DNA from: an uncultured Clostridium sp.
GTDB lineage: Bacteria; Bacillota; Clostridia; TANB77; CAG-508
Assembly (NCBI GenBank): GCA_947648495.1
Contig: CANSOA010000004.1
Location: 34,246-98,245, forward strand
Reading direction: 5' to 3'
DNA length: 64,000 nucleotides
In this document: positions 29,692-39,879 of the stretch, piece after piece
Layout: each line of letters starts with the position of its first letter
How positions within the stretch are numbered: the first letter of the stretch is position 1
Position numbers and translations under genes: made by a program
Notes under the pieces: model-generated
The model's database searches: none
What the model was told of the DNA's origin: nothing
The model's input: only the letters and a program-made list of their open reading frames with translations

Positions 29692-29717
29692 TTTTCCATT
29701 CCTTTCGATGTTTTATT

Positions 29718-29745
29718 GTAAGAGCACGGTATTGCGTGCCCTTAC
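29718..29745. repeat. Palindromic unit at the polC stop
   Basis: GTAAGAGCACG and CGTGCCCTTAC pair with one mismatch around GTATTG. The unit touches the polC TAG. It resembles, in layout and in the GTARGGGC ends, the palindromes at fusA and after the acyl-CoA ligase gene. Confidence 0.6.
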
Positions 29746-32700
29746 TACACAAATAATGACATTTGGTTGCTTTGCGTCATGCCTTTTAAACAACCGAATT
29801 TTTGCAATAATTCAGTGATTGCTTTTCCAATTTTAGAACGTGCTTGCATATCGTCAATACATTCAAATGGCTCATCTTGCGCCGCTTGGTAAATGCTCTC
29901 TGCTGCAATATTTCCTAAACCTGCAATACTATTCAATGGCGGTCTTATTTTTCCATCTTCGACTTGAAATTTTGTACTATGAGAATGATACAAATCCACA
30001 TCCAAAAATTCAAAACCACGCTCATACATTTCTAAAACAATTTCTAAATCGTCATACATATCTTTGTCTTTTGGTGTCGCTTGGTTTCCCATCATTTCAA
30101 TTTCGCGCATTTTGTTCTTTACCTTTTCTTTACCATAAATCATGACTTCACTATCAAATGCTTTCGCACGAATTGTAAAATACGCTGCATAATACGAAAG
30201 AGGCATATGTACTTTGTAATACGCAATACGAAATGCATTGGTTACATACGCTGCCGCATGAGCCTTCGGGAACATATACTTAATTTTTTTACACGAATTA
30301 ATATACCAATCTGGCACTTCATGCTCACGCATAATTTCCTCATATTCTGCCCATTTTGGCTCTTTTCCGCCTGCCACTTTTCCTTTACGCACCGATTCCA
30401 TAATCTTAAAAGCTGTATTGGGTGGTAAACCTTTATCCATCAAATAAATCATAATATCATCTCTTGTACAAATTGCCTCACTTAATGTAGCTGTTTTTGT
30501 TTGAATCAATTCTTGCGCATTCCCAAGCCATACATCAGTACCATGAGAAAGTCCTGATAAACGAATCAATTCCTCAAATGTAGTTGGTTTTGTTTCCAAA
30601 AGCATGCCTCTTGAAAACTTGGTTCCAAACTCTGGAATTCCATAACTACCCACTTCAGAGCGAATTTGTTCTGGCAAAACGCCTAACGCTTTTGTGGAAC
30701 TGAAAATCGACATAGTTTCTTTATCATCTAAAGGCACTTTGGTTGGGTCTGTTTGTGTAATATCTTGAAGCATTCTAATCATGGTTGGATCGTCATGACC
30801 TAGAATATCGAGTTTTAGCAAGTTTTGGTCAATTGAGTGGTAATCAAAATGAGTTGTTACAATATCTGAATTTGGGTCATCCGCTGGGTGTTGCACTGGG
30901 CAAAATTCATAAATCTCACGCCCTTTTGGCACAACAATGATACCACCTGGATGTTGTCCTGTCGTTCTTTTAATTCCTGTACAACCTCCTGAAATTCTCA
31001 AAACTTCTGCACTTGGAAGTGGCACATGACGTTCTTCATAATAATTTCTAACATAGCCAAATGCTGTTTTGTCCGCAATCGTTCCAATCGTTCCCGCCTT
31101 GAAAGTCGTTCCTTTTCCAAAAATAACTTCTGTGTATTTATGCGCTTTTGCTTGATATTCACCTGAAAAATTTAAATCTATATCAGGTTCTTTGTCTCCA
31201 TTAAATCCCAAAAAAGTCTCAAAAGGAATATCCATGCCGTCTTTATCCAATTTGTGCCCGCATTTTGGGCAATCTTTGTCTGGTAAATCAAAGCCGTTTT
31301 TTACACCATAATCAGAAAAATCAGAATACTTACAATTTGGACATCGATAATGTGCCTTAAGCGAATTAACCTCTGTAATTCCTGTCATATTTGCCACAAA
31401 AGACGAACCAACAGAACCTCTGGAACCAACAATATATCCGTCTTCGTTAGATTTCCAAACGAGTTTTTGCGCAATGATATACATTACAGAAAATCCATTT
31501 TTGATAATGGAATCAAGCTCTTTGTCAAGTCTCGTTTGAACAATTTCAGGAAGTGGATTTCCGTACAATTCGTGGGCTTTATCGTATGCAATGTTTCGTA
31601 TTTCTTCTTCGCAACCCGGAATATGTGGTGGACATTTCTCCGATGAAATCGGACTGATTTTTTCACACATATCAGCGACCAAATTTGTATTTTTTACAAC
31701 TACTTCATAGGCTTTCTCCTTGCCCAAATAGTCAAATTCGCGAATCATTTCTTCAGTAGTACGCAAATACAAAGGAGCTTGCATGTCGGCATCATCATAA
31801 CCTTGTCCTGCTTGCAAAATGCGCCTGTAAATCTCATCTTGCGGATCCATAAAATGCACATCACATGTTGCAACAACTGGTTTTTCTAATCTTTCTCCTA
31901 GTTCAACAATTTTTCGATTAATATTCTTCAAAGCTTCTTTATCTGGAACAGTTTCATTTCGGATCAAATATTCATCATTTCCAATTGGTTGAATTTCCAA
32001 ATAGTCGTAATATTGCGCAACCTCTTCAATCTCGTCTTCTGGCTTTCCTTCCAAAACAGCACGATACAGTTCGCCTGCCTCGCATGCACTGCCTAGAATT
32101 AAGCCTTCTCGATGTTTGTCTAAAACACTTTTCAAAATACGTGGTTTTTTATAAAAATAATCCAAATGCGAATACGAAACCAATTTATACAAATTTTTTA
32201 ATCCCACATAATTTTGCGCTAAAATTATCATGTGATATGGTCTTAGTGATTTAAAATCAGCTTGAAATTTTTGGTCAAATTCGTCCAAAAAAACAATATT
32301 TTTGCCTTTGGCAATTTCAATCATTTTATTAAACACACCAACTAGCGTTTTTACATCATCCAAAGCTCGATGGGCAACTTCAACTTTAATGCCTAATTTG
32401 TCTGCTAAAATCCCTAGTTTAAATTTTTTGAAATCTGGAAACATAGCTCTTGCAAGTGGTAGAGTGTCAACATAAGTATAGTTAAAATCATAGTTATACT
32501 TTTCAAAATTGTGTTTTAAAAATCCCATATCAAATTTGGCATTATGGGCAACTAAAACAGAATCACCGATAAAATCAATGATTTTTGGAATAACTTTATC
32601 AATGGTTTCCGCGCCTTTTACCATATCGTCCGTAATATTTGTAATCTCTACAACCTTTGGTGGAATTGGCTTTTCTGGATTGACAAAACATTCAAATTGG

Positions 32701-34091
32701 TCAATAATTTCTCCTCCACGCATTTTGATGATACCAACTTCTGTAATTTTTTCAGTAACTGGAGAAATTCCAGTTGTTTCCAAATCTAAAACGCAATATT
32801 CTGTATCAATTGACTGACCTTTGCTTTTGAATACGGTATGTTCATTGTCTCTTACAAAATAAGCTTCAACACCATAAATGACTTTCAAATTGCTTCCTGC
32901 TTCTACAAAATGATGTGCATCTGGAAAAGCTTGTACTACACCGTGATCAGTTATAGCAATAGATTTCCAGCCCCATTCTTCAGCACGTTTTAGCAAATCT
33001 TTGCAGGCAGTAACAGCGTCCATTTGGCTCATTTTGGTGTGCATGTGTAATTCTACCCTTTTTTCTGTTGCATTATCCATTCTTTTTTGCTTTTTACGCC
33101 CAGCTGTTTCAATGATGGTATTTGCCATAATGCTGATTTCTTTAGCAAATGGGTCATATTTTGCAATACCGTCTACTTTTATACCTTTTGCGGTTTTAAC
33201 TCTTTTTTCAATTCTTTTAAATTCTTCATTTTTGATAAAAGCTTTGCAAGTCATAGTGCTACTGCCGTCATATAAGTCAAACATCAGAATCGTTTTCTCA
33301 TTTTTGATTTCGCGCGAATCAATCCTCACCACTTCGCCATCTAGGCAAACTTTGTCTGAATCAACTGAAATATCGGCAATTTTAGTAGGGTCACTTTTGA
33401 TATTTAAACTTCTACCGTAAATTAGTGGTGTTTCTTCTTCTGGTTCTTGTCCTGCTAAGGCTGTTTCAATTTCTTTTTCTTGTGCTTTTAAGGCTTCTTC
33501 GTGTTCACGTTCTAACATTTGTCTATTTGCTTCTTCTTGGAGTTGTTTGACAAATTCTTGTTCTTGCATTTTGACACTTTGTTCAAATTTTTCTTTGAAA
33601 TTTTCTTCTAATTCTTCTGTAAAACTAACCTTGTAGTTTTCGTTGTAAAGATTTAGTAATAGATGTTCTAAGCCTTTGTCAAATTTTTTGGATAATAAAA
33701 AGTCCGCTCCTTTCATGGCTAATTTTATATTGATTTCTTTTCCTAAAATTTCTAACTTACTTTCTTTCAAAACTGCGCGACTAAATGGCTCTTTTTTAGC
33801 AATGTAATTGACAATATTTTGCCATTGTGCTTCCATATTTTGCTCAATTTCTACATCTTTATATTTCACATCAAGCATTGCCTTTGAGACTTTAAAACGC
33901 TTTATTGCATACGTTTCAAAGCTTTCCATATCCGCTAACTCAATTGGTTTTTTAGAAATAATGTTAACTTGTAATTTGTTCGTCTTTTTATACAAATTGA
34001 CATTTTCAATTTCAGCTTCGATTAAATTATTTTGGGTTGTGTAATCACTAAAAACATCTTTTATGTATTTTGGCATTTTGTAGTTAAACAT
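29745..34091 (-). CDS. polC: DNA polymerase III PolC
   Basis: 1448 residues, the normal PolC size, the main replicative polymerase of low-GC Gram-positives. Domains in order are an N-terminal region, an OB fold (about 228-330), a PHP domain starting at VELHMHTKMSQMDAV (about 347) and split by a DnaQ-type proofreading exonuclease (YCVLDLETTG, D436 and E438). The zinc-binding segment CPNCKYSDF...CPKCGHKL and the polymerase core with PDIDLNFSG follow. No CGG codon was seen in frame across 1448 codons. It ends the pyrH-to-polC cluster. Confidence 0.98.
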   Translation of the reverse strand: MFNYKMPKYIKDVFSDYTTQNNLIEAEIENVNLYKKTNKLQVNIISKKPIELADMESFETYAIKRFKVSKAMLDVKYKDVEIEQNMEAQWQNIVNYIAKKEPFSRAVLKESKLEILGKEINIKLAMKGADFLLSKKFDKGLEHLLLNLYNENYKVSFTEELEENFKEKFEQSVKMQEQEFVKQLQEEANRQMLEREHEEALKAQEKEIETALAGQEPEEETPLIYGRSLNIKSDPTKIADISVDSDKVCLDGEVVRIDSREIKNEKTILMFDLYDGSSTMTCKAFIKNEEFKRIEKRVKTAKGIKVDGIAKYDPFAKEISIMANTIIETAGRKKQKRMDNATEKRVELHMHTKMSQMDAVTACKDLLKRAEEWGWKSIAITDHGVVQAFPDAHHFVEAGSNLKVIYGVEAYFVRDNEHTVFKSKGQSIDTEYCVLDLETTGISPVTEKITEVGIIKMRGGEIIDQFECFVNPEKPIPPKVVEITNITDDMVKGAETIDKVIPKIIDFIGDSVLVAHNAKFDMGFLKHNFEKYNYDFNYTYVDTLPLARAMFPDFKKFKLGILADKLGIKVEVAHRALDDVKTLVGVFNKMIEIAKGKNIVFLDEFDQKFQADFKSLRPYHMIILAQNYVGLKNLYKLVSYSHLDYFYKKPRILKSVLDKHREGLILGSACEAGELYRAVLEGKPEDEIEEVAQYYDYLEIQPIGNDEYLIRNETVPDKEALKNINRKIVELGERLEKPVVATCDVHFMDPQDEIYRRILQAGQGYDDADMQAPLYLRTTEEMIREFDYLGKEKAYEVVVKNTNLVADMCEKISPISSEKCPPHIPGCEEEIRNIAYDKAHELYGNPLPEIVQTRLDKELDSIIKNGFSVMYIIAQKLVWKSNEDGYIVGSRGSVGSSFVANMTGITEVNSLKAHYRCPNCKYSDFSDYGVKNGFDLPDKDCPKCGHKLDKDGMDIPFETFLGFNGDKEPDIDLNFSGEYQAKAHKYTEVIFGKGTTFKAGTIGTIADKTAFGYVRNYYEERHVPLPSAEVLRISGGCTGIKRTTGQHPGGIIVVPKGREIYEFCPVQHPADDPNSDIVTTHFDYHSIDQNLLKLDILGHDDPTMIRMLQDITQTDPTKVPLDDKETMSIFSSTKALGVLPEQIRSEVGSYGIPEFGTKFSRGMLLETKPTTFEELIRLSGLSHGTDVWLGNAQELIQTKTATLSEAICTRDDIMIYLMDKGLPPNTAFKIMESVRKGKVAGGKEPKWAEYEEIMREHEVPDWYINSCKKIKYMFPKAHAAAYVTNAFRIAYYKVHMPLSYYAAYFTIRAKAFDSEVMIYGKEKVKNKMREIEMMGNQATPKDKDMYDDLEIVLEMYERGFEFLDVDLYHSHSTKFQVEDGKIRPPLNSIAGLGNIAAESIYQAAQDEPFECIDDMQARSKIGKAITELLQKFGCLKGMTQSNQMSLFV

Positions 34092-34120
34092 CCTTTCTTG
34101 TGTTATTTTCTGTAAAATTT

Positions 34121-36010
34121 TTATCTGTCAGGCTCGCTCTGTTCTGGCATTTCATGATTTTTCATTTTCTCTTTCATGCTATATTTATCAAATATAACCA
34201 ATGGCACTTGTAATCCTACCTCTTCCATCTGTTTTTTTATGGATGAAATATCATCTTTTTCCATTTGAGAACTTAATTCATTTTCTCCGATATACATCAC
34301 ATAAGATGGTTTTAGTGAAGCTTGATACGAATTTCTAAATAAAACAATTTCCGTGTTACCGCCCACTTTACTTTCTTGCTTTGTTAATTCATCATAAGAA
34401 GCAGAGAAATCTTCAAACTCATTTTCGCTTTCCACATAATTAATTCCTTTGTTTGAATGAATATTTCTATTTGAAATCGTCGCAATTAATTCTGGATTTA
34501 ACGTTTCCTTTGATAATCCGATTGCCACTCTTCCTCTTATATTTCCTTTTAAGATATTTTCTGGGCTTGAAATCATAGCAGATAATTGATTAGAAATATT
34601 GGTAACATAATTATTATTATAAGTAGAAACTTGCCCTATTGTCTCCATCTCTATACTACTATCTGTTATAAAATGATTTTCTTTGAACTTGTATTGTGAC
34701 AATAACGCATCTTTTTCTGTTTTTGAAAACTGAAAATCCTTTCCAAGTTCTCTTGAACGTTTTTCTTCTAAACCTTTTACATAGTCCTCAAAATTATAAA
34801 TTGTTCTTCCTGGCTCAAAGAAATGAAGCATTGCAGGTGAATTCATTTGAGATAAATCTGTAATAATAATCTCATCTTTCTTTTCTGGATTGTATATATT
34901 TTCTACAATTCGATTTCTATTTTCGACCTCATAATTCATGAAAGCAGAATCCATAAATTCAGCAACTTCTTCACTTTGTTTTGCAACTTCAGAGAACGGT
35001 TTTTCTAAAACTTCATCTATTTTTTGTAATATTTGCATTGTTTCTTGATTTTGAGGAAACTTGCATAATCGCTCTTTTAACAAACCTAAATTATCATACC
35101 TCTTTAAATCCTCTGCACTCCAAACTTTAGAAAGAGTTGCGATTTTCTTTCTTTCCTCATTTGTATAATTTTTGCCAGAAACAACAATTCCCTCAAAAAC
35201 TCCCGTATCGATTTCTGATTTGATATAATCTGGATGTTCTTTCAAATGCTTTACAGTATAGGCTCCAATTAAATCTGATTCTTTAGCCAATAATCCAATT
35301 AAAATACATTGTTCTGTTTTGGATAATTCTTCATCATTAAAATATTTTTGAAATATATTATGAAAATCTTCTTCAAAATAATCTGTTACATGATCTTCTA
35401 ATTCCACAATAGTTGATTTATTTTCATCCAATGCTAAAATAGACTTATTTCTTAAGGATAAATCCATATTATATTGTGATACAATTTCTGTTCCATAAAT
35501 TTCATAAATCTCTTTAAGAATATTCTTATCCACTCCATCTTCTTGGAAAATATCTAACATTGTTTTATTTAATGAACGTCTCCTAAAATTTGTTGGATTA
35601 ATTCCAACATCTATGTCTGAAAGTTCTAAACCTGTTGTTTGATTTAATCTAATATGATTTTTCATAATATCTAAATCATTGCCTTGTAATTCATCCAGTG
35701 ATTTTATATTGTTCGCTTCAAAAATTTTTTCCGCAATTTGTGCAGTGGTTGCTTCTGGATTACTCAAAGCTTGTTCCCAATTTTTTCTTCCAAATAAATC
35801 AATTAAAAATGCATAATTTTCTATATCTTGCATTACGCCGAATTTTTGACCTAAAATGTCAGCATATTTTTTACCAAAATTTCTTGCTTGTATATAGGTA
35901 AAGATATTTCGCCTTTTATGATTTGGCAAAGCTAATGCCTTTTCATTACTAGAATTTTTGTATTTATTATATTGCTCCATTTCATCTTTTAAATTTTTAA
36001 TAAAACCCAT
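34121..36010 (-). CDS. Hypothetical protein, 629 residues
   Basis: No recognised family. It has no signal peptide or membrane segment. The composition is charged and helical (many Glu, Asn, Lys), with no catalytic motif I can name. It lies between polC and a zinc-ribbon membrane protein in an otherwise conserved cluster, so it looks like an insertion into that cluster. The start ATG is at the first methionine, MGFIKNLKDEMEQYNKY. Confidence 0.65.
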   Translation of the reverse strand: MGFIKNLKDEMEQYNKYKNSSNEKALALPNHKRRNIFTYIQARNFGKKYADILGQKFGVMQDIENYAFLIDLFGRKNWEQALSNPEATTAQIAEKIFEANNIKSLDELQGNDLDIMKNHIRLNQTTGLELSDIDVGINPTNFRRRSLNKTMLDIFQEDGVDKNILKEIYEIYGTEIVSQYNMDLSLRNKSILALDENKSTIVELEDHVTDYFEEDFHNIFQKYFNDEELSKTEQCILIGLLAKESDLIGAYTVKHLKEHPDYIKSEIDTGVFEGIVVSGKNYTNEERKKIATLSKVWSAEDLKRYDNLGLLKERLCKFPQNQETMQILQKIDEVLEKPFSEVAKQSEEVAEFMDSAFMNYEVENRNRIVENIYNPEKKDEIIITDLSQMNSPAMLHFFEPGRTIYNFEDYVKGLEEKRSRELGKDFQFSKTEKDALLSQYKFKENHFITDSSIEMETIGQVSTYNNNYVTNISNQLSAMISSPENILKGNIRGRVAIGLSKETLNPELIATISNRNIHSNKGINYVESENEFEDFSASYDELTKQESKVGGNTEIVLFRNSYQASLKPSYVMYIGENELSSQMEKDDISSIKKQMEEVGLQVPLVIFDKYSMKEKMKNHEMPEQSEPDR

Positions 36011-36040
36011 AATTCATCTCCAAAAAAAACTTGTCCTTAT

Positions 36041-36595
36041 CTATCTGGACTGATTAATCACATCCTTAATCCTCTCAAAATTCTCCTCAATCTCTGGAAT
36101 ATCATTAATCGTAACACCCGCCAAAAAACCTTTGGTATAAAAACGAATGTCGCCTATTTTACACATTTTCTGTGAACGCGTTTGAAAATACGCTATATCT
36201 TTTATATCCCTGTAAGCTACAATTTCCTCACGGTCCACAAAAGGATACTTAGCTCGATACTTAAATTTCGTCTCATAAAACGTAGTTTTCGTGCCACTCG
36301 CACGCTTTTTATTAAAAAACAGCCACGCTCCAAAAAACACCACACACAATATTGTAATTAAAGTTCCAAGCCAAGTTCCATATGTCGTAATTCCCGCCAA
36401 CGCAATAATCACCAACAACAAAATCATTTCACCATTTTTTAACAAATTAAACTTTGGAGAATATTTTCGATTCACACTAAAAATTTCTTTTTCATCATCT
36501 GCCTTCAACTTTTCTTGTCTTTTATACTTATCATAACAATTCTTGCAAATGTCGCCTTCTTTTTTCAGTTTTGCCCCACACATTTTACATCTCAT
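36041..36595 (-). CDS. Zinc-ribbon membrane protein
   Basis: 184 residues. It begins MRCKMCGAKLKKEGDICKNCYDKY, a two-knuckle zinc ribbon, followed by two hydrophobic segments (about residues 54-92) and a C-terminal region (TTFYETKFKYRAKYPFVDREEIVAYRDIKDIAYF) resembling bacterial PH-like domains. The ribbon would face the cytoplasm. Function unknown. It sits 18 bp downstream of rseP, and GGAGGAA precedes the ATG. Confidence 0.75.
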   Translation of the reverse strand: MRCKMCGAKLKKEGDICKNCYDKYKRQEKLKADDEKEIFSVNRKYSPKFNLLKNGEMILLLVIIALAGITTYGTWLGTLITILCVVFFGAWLFFNKKRASGTKTTFYETKFKYRAKYPFVDREEIVAYRDIKDIAYFQTRSQKMCKIGDIRFYTKGFLAGVTINDIPEIEENFERIKDVINQSR

Positions 36596-36613
36596 ACAAA
36601 ATTCCTCCTTTGT

Positions 36614-37631
36614 TTAAAATAATCTTACAACATCATTAAAAGACACATACAACGACAGCAAAATCAAAAACGCAAACCCAATCGATTGAATTTTCAATTC
36701 CGTTTCTTCCTCTATTTTCTTCTTGCGAATTCCTTCAATGATTAATAATACAATTTTTCCTCCATCCAACGCTGGAATTGGCAACAAATTTGTCACACCA
36801 AGCGACAATGAAATAACTGCCAACAAATACACAAAATCATAAACGCCGTTCGTTTGAACAACCATTCCAGAAATACCGACTGGTCCTGTCATTTGGTTAA
36901 TATTCACTTTCCCTGTCACCAACATAACCAATCCGTCGCCTACAGAACTGACAAATTCTACAGTTTCCCAAAAACCATAATACAAATTATTCTTGAAATT
37001 ATTTTCCGCCTGCGCCACTTCCACACCAAGAATGTAACGCGTCATTTCACCATATTCAATCGCAACTGGCGTCATATTTAACACAATCTTTTCACCATTT
37101 CGCTCTACCTCAACATCCAGATTTTCTCCTTCTGATTTTAGCAAAATACTATCCACATCTGATTTAATCCTCGTCTTCTCGCCATTGATACTAACAATTT
37201 TGTCACCTGCTTGAAGAATCGTTTGGTCTGTTACATATTCTGGAATAATTTGCTCAATTACGGTGGAAGTGTTCATTCCACTTGATGTCATCAAAATAAA
37301 ATAAATCATCATACCAAATAAAATATTCACAATCGCACCAGCAGCAACAATAGCAATTCGTTGTGAAACTTTGGCTTCACTAAATGAGCCGGACTTCGGT
37401 TACATCACCTGTTTCACCCAATAAATCCACATAACCACCAAACGGAATCGCTCTTACCGAATATTTCGTCTGTTTTCCTTGTTTTGAAAAGATTTTTGGT
37501 CCAAAACCCAATGAAAACTCTTTGACATTTATCCTACACAATTTCGCAACAAAAAAATGTCCACCTTCATGAATGAGCACCAAAAATCCCAACAAAAATA
37601 TTACCTTCACAATACCAATTACAAGTCCCAA
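36614..37631 (-). CDS. rseP: Site-2 zinc metalloprotease RseP, read through a CGG frameshift
   Basis: Intramembrane protease that cuts transmembrane regulators. The first helix holds the zinc motif HEGGH (residues 21-25), followed by EFSLGFGPKIF and PFGGYVDLLGE. Codon 81 is CGG (37389-37391) and frame 0 stops at TAG three codons later. Skipping the C gives EVGSFSEAKVSQRIAIVAAG, the standard second helix region. A PDZ domain and the final NLLPIPALDGGK motif, with the third zinc ligand, follow. The span is 3n+1, giving 338 residues. It starts at TTG with AGGAGG 5 nt upstream. Gene order cdsA-rseP fits Firmicutes; dxr, often between them, is absent. Confidence 0.92.
37389..37391 (-). other. CGG +1 recoding site in rseP
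   Basis: Context on the coding strand is GAA GTC CGG CTC ATT TAG. Reading +1 gives GTC (C) GGC TCA TTT. The protease active site needs sequence on both sides of the break. Confidence 0.82.
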
Positions 37632-37645
37632 TTCAACCTCCTAAT

Positions 37646-38461
37646 TTATAAAAACATCGTCAATAAAAAATATGCAAATGGAGCAATAAACATGACACTA
37701 TCAATTCTGTCTAACATACCTCCATGTCCTGGAAATAATTCACTAAAATCCTTAATTTCAAAATATCGTTTAATAACCGATGCCGAAAAATCGCCAATTT
37801 GCCCAATCAAACTTAAAATTCCACTTAAAATTGCAATCGTCAAATATGCAATTTCTGTACCAAAATACGTATTCATCACATATGCACACATCAAAGCAAA
37901 TACAATTGAACCAATCATTCCGCCAACACAGCCTTCAAGCGTTTTATTGGGGCTGACCTTGCTAAATTTATGTTTACCAAAGTTTTTACCAACCCAATAA
38001 GCAAACACATCCGTTCCCCAAGCTGGAATTAAAACAAACCAAATTAACATTTTTCCATCTATTTTTCCTGTCACACCATACAAAATTGCTAAAAATCCTA
38101 AAAATCCTACCACATACAAAATTCCCACAAACGAAAATGCCATATCTTTAAATGTAATTTTCATATCAGTTACAATCACACTCAAAAATAGCAAAAATAG
38201 TAAAATTGGAACACCTAAAGTAATTACTGTGCTTAAAACCGTACTTGACACAACATGAATAAAAGCAATCCCAATTGCAGTCAAATAGCCAACCCAACCA
38301 ATAAACTTTGCCTGAGCGCTAATGCATTTCGCATATTCATACATTGCCATTACAGCAATAATCGCTACAACTGCATCTACAATATATTTATTTCCTAGCA
38401 CAATCAGTAATATTACGAATGGTAAGCCTATTAGTGCTGTTACAATTCTCTTTACATTCAT
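37646..38461 (-). CDS. cdsA: Phosphatidate cytidylyltransferase
   Basis: 271 residues, multi-pass membrane enzyme that makes CDP-diacylglycerol from phosphatidic acid and CTP. The C-terminal signature SASVIKRYFEIKDFSELFPGHGGMLDRIDS matches the family pattern. About seven hydrophobic segments are visible. It sits 25 bp after uppS and 14 bp before rseP. Confidence 0.96.
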   Translation of the reverse strand: MNVKRIVTALIGLPFVILLIVLGNKYIVDAVVAIIAVMAMYEYAKCISAQAKFIGWVGYLTAIGIAFIHVVSSTVLSTVITLGVPILLFLLFLSVIVTDMKITFKDMAFSFVGILYVVGFLGFLAILYGVTGKIDGKMLIWFVLIPAWGTDVFAYWVGKNFGKHKFSKVSPNKTLEGCVGGMIGSIVFALMCAYVMNTYFGTEIAYLTIAILSGILSLIGQIGDFSASVIKRYFEIKDFSELFPGHGGMLDRIDSVMFIAPFAYFLLTMFL

Positions 38462-38486
38462 ATTTTATCCCTTTCTTTCTGTACCG

Positions 38487-39194
38487 TTATTTTGCCCCAA
38501 ACTTTCGATTTCTTTTTTGGTATTCTGCAATGGCAAAATCTAAATCTGCTTCTTCAAATTCTGGCCAATATTTTTCCATAAATAAAAATTCAGTATATAC
38601 CATTTGCCACATTAAAAATCCGCTAGTTCGAACTTCACCACTGGTTCGAATCATCAAATCTGGTTCTGGCATGCCAATTGTGTATAAATGTCTATTTATT
38701 AGTTCTTCTGTTATGTCACTCTCCGAAATTTCGCTATTTTTCAAAGCAATTGCAATTTCTTTGGTAGCTTTTATCAATTCTGCTCTTCCGCCATAGTTAA
38801 AGGCTATATTTAGCACAAGTCCTGTATTATTTATGGTTCTTTGCACACATTTTGCAATGGATTTTTGCAATCTGTCTGACAATTTGCATAAATCACCAAT
38901 AACATTAATTTTAATGTTTTCTAAATCAGCACGCTTCGTAAAATCCTCAATATACGTTTGCAATAATAGCATTAATGCATGTACTTCTTCTTCGCTTCGG
39001 TTCCAGTTTTCAGTTGAAAAGGCGTAAACCGTCAAATACTCAATCCCAATTTTATTAGCATATTTGGCAATTTTTTCCAAAGTGTCCGCCCCTGTTTTGT
39101 GCCCTACTTTAATGGGTAATTTTCTTTGTTTTGCCCATCTTCGGTTCCCATCCATTATGATAGCAATGTGTTTGGGATATTTTTCGTTGTTCAT
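38487..39194 (-). CDS. uppS: Isoprenyl transferase (undecaprenyl diphosphate synthase)
   Basis: 235 residues. HIAIIMDGNRRWAK near the N-terminus gives the catalytic aspartate and RxxAK signature. YLTVYAFSTENWNRS and the C-terminal PEPDLMIRTSGEVRTSGFLMWQMVYTEF are also typical. It makes the C55 lipid carrier for cell wall synthesis. It lies between frr and cdsA. Confidence 0.96.
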   Translation of the reverse strand: MNNEKYPKHIAIIMDGNRRWAKQRKLPIKVGHKTGADTLEKIAKYANKIGIEYLTVYAFSTENWNRSEEEVHALMLLLQTYIEDFTKRADLENIKINVIGDLCKLSDRLQKSIAKCVQRTINNTGLVLNIAFNYGGRAELIKATKEIAIALKNSEISESDITEELINRHLYTIGMPEPDLMIRTSGEVRTSGFLMWQMVYTEFLFMEKYWPEFEEADLDFAIAEYQKRNRKFGAK

Positions 39195-39220
39195 GATTTT
39201 TTCCTTTCCATTTTTGAATT

Positions 39221-39246
39221 AGGGCACAGTTCCCCATACCCCTTAC
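39221..39246. repeat. Degenerate palindromic unit after frr
   Basis: AGGGCACAGT, then CCCCATAC and CCCTTAC, lie 4 bp beyond the frr stop. The sequence resembles the unit after pyrH (GGGCACAGT...TTCCCATAC), suggesting decayed copies of one repeat. Confidence 0.4.
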
Positions 39247-39249
39247 AGA

Positions 39250-39792
39250 TTATATATTTAGGATTTCTTTTTCTTTGGTCTCTAATAATTTGTCAATTTC
39301 AGCCACATATTTATCAGTCAACTTTTGTATGTTGTCATCCACTTTGGATTTTTCGTCTTCTGTTACATCACCATTTTTCAAATCCGCTTTTACTTTTTCC
39401 ATACCATCTCTACGAATATTACGTATGCTAACCTTTGATTCTTCTGCCATCTTTTTAATGTCTTTGACTAATTCTTTTCTTCTTTCTTCTGTCAATTCTG
39501 GAAAATTCAAACGAATCACTTTTCCATCATTGTTTGGATTTAACCCAATATCCGATGCCAAAATCGCTTTTTCAATATCTTTTAAAGTATTCATATCCCA
39601 AGGTTGAATCACAATCATTCTAGCCTCTGGAACAGAAATTCCCGCCATTTGAGTAATGGGCGTTGGTACTCCATAATAATCTACACTTACCTTATTTAAT
39701 ATAGCTGGATTCGCACGACCAGCTCGCACTTCTGCGAAATTTTCTGCCAATCTATCTAATGTTTTTTGCATTTTGTCTTCTAATTCTTTCAT
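39250..39792 (-). CDS. frr: Ribosome recycling factor
   Basis: 180 residues, close to the usual 185. It splits post-termination ribosomes with EF-G. The sequence FAEVRAGRANPAILNKVSVDYYGVPTPI, VIQPWD and RIRLNFPELTEERRKELVK-type segment (IRLNFPELTEERRKELV) are diagnostic. It follows pyrH by 87 bp, the usual order. Confidence 0.97.
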   Translation of the reverse strand: MKELEDKMQKTLDRLAENFAEVRAGRANPAILNKVSVDYYGVPTPITQMAGISVPEARMIVIQPWDMNTLKDIEKAILASDIGLNPNNDGKVIRLNFPELTEERRKELVKDIKKMAEESKVSIRNIRRDGMEKVKADLKNGDVTEDEKSKVDDNIQKLTDKYVAEIDKLLETKEKEILNI

Positions 39793-39849
39793 ATTTTTTC
39801 CTTTCTTTTTTGGATTATCCTAATTTGCAGGATTCTTTTGCTTTTGTAT

Positions 39850-39874
39850 TGGGCACAGTACTTCGTTCCCATAC
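39850..39874. repeat. Degenerate palindromic unit after pyrH
   Basis: TGGGCACAGT, a short centre and TTCCCATAC lie 5 bp beyond the pyrH stop. It is similar to the unit after frr. Confidence 0.4.
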
Positions 39875-39879
39875 ATACG

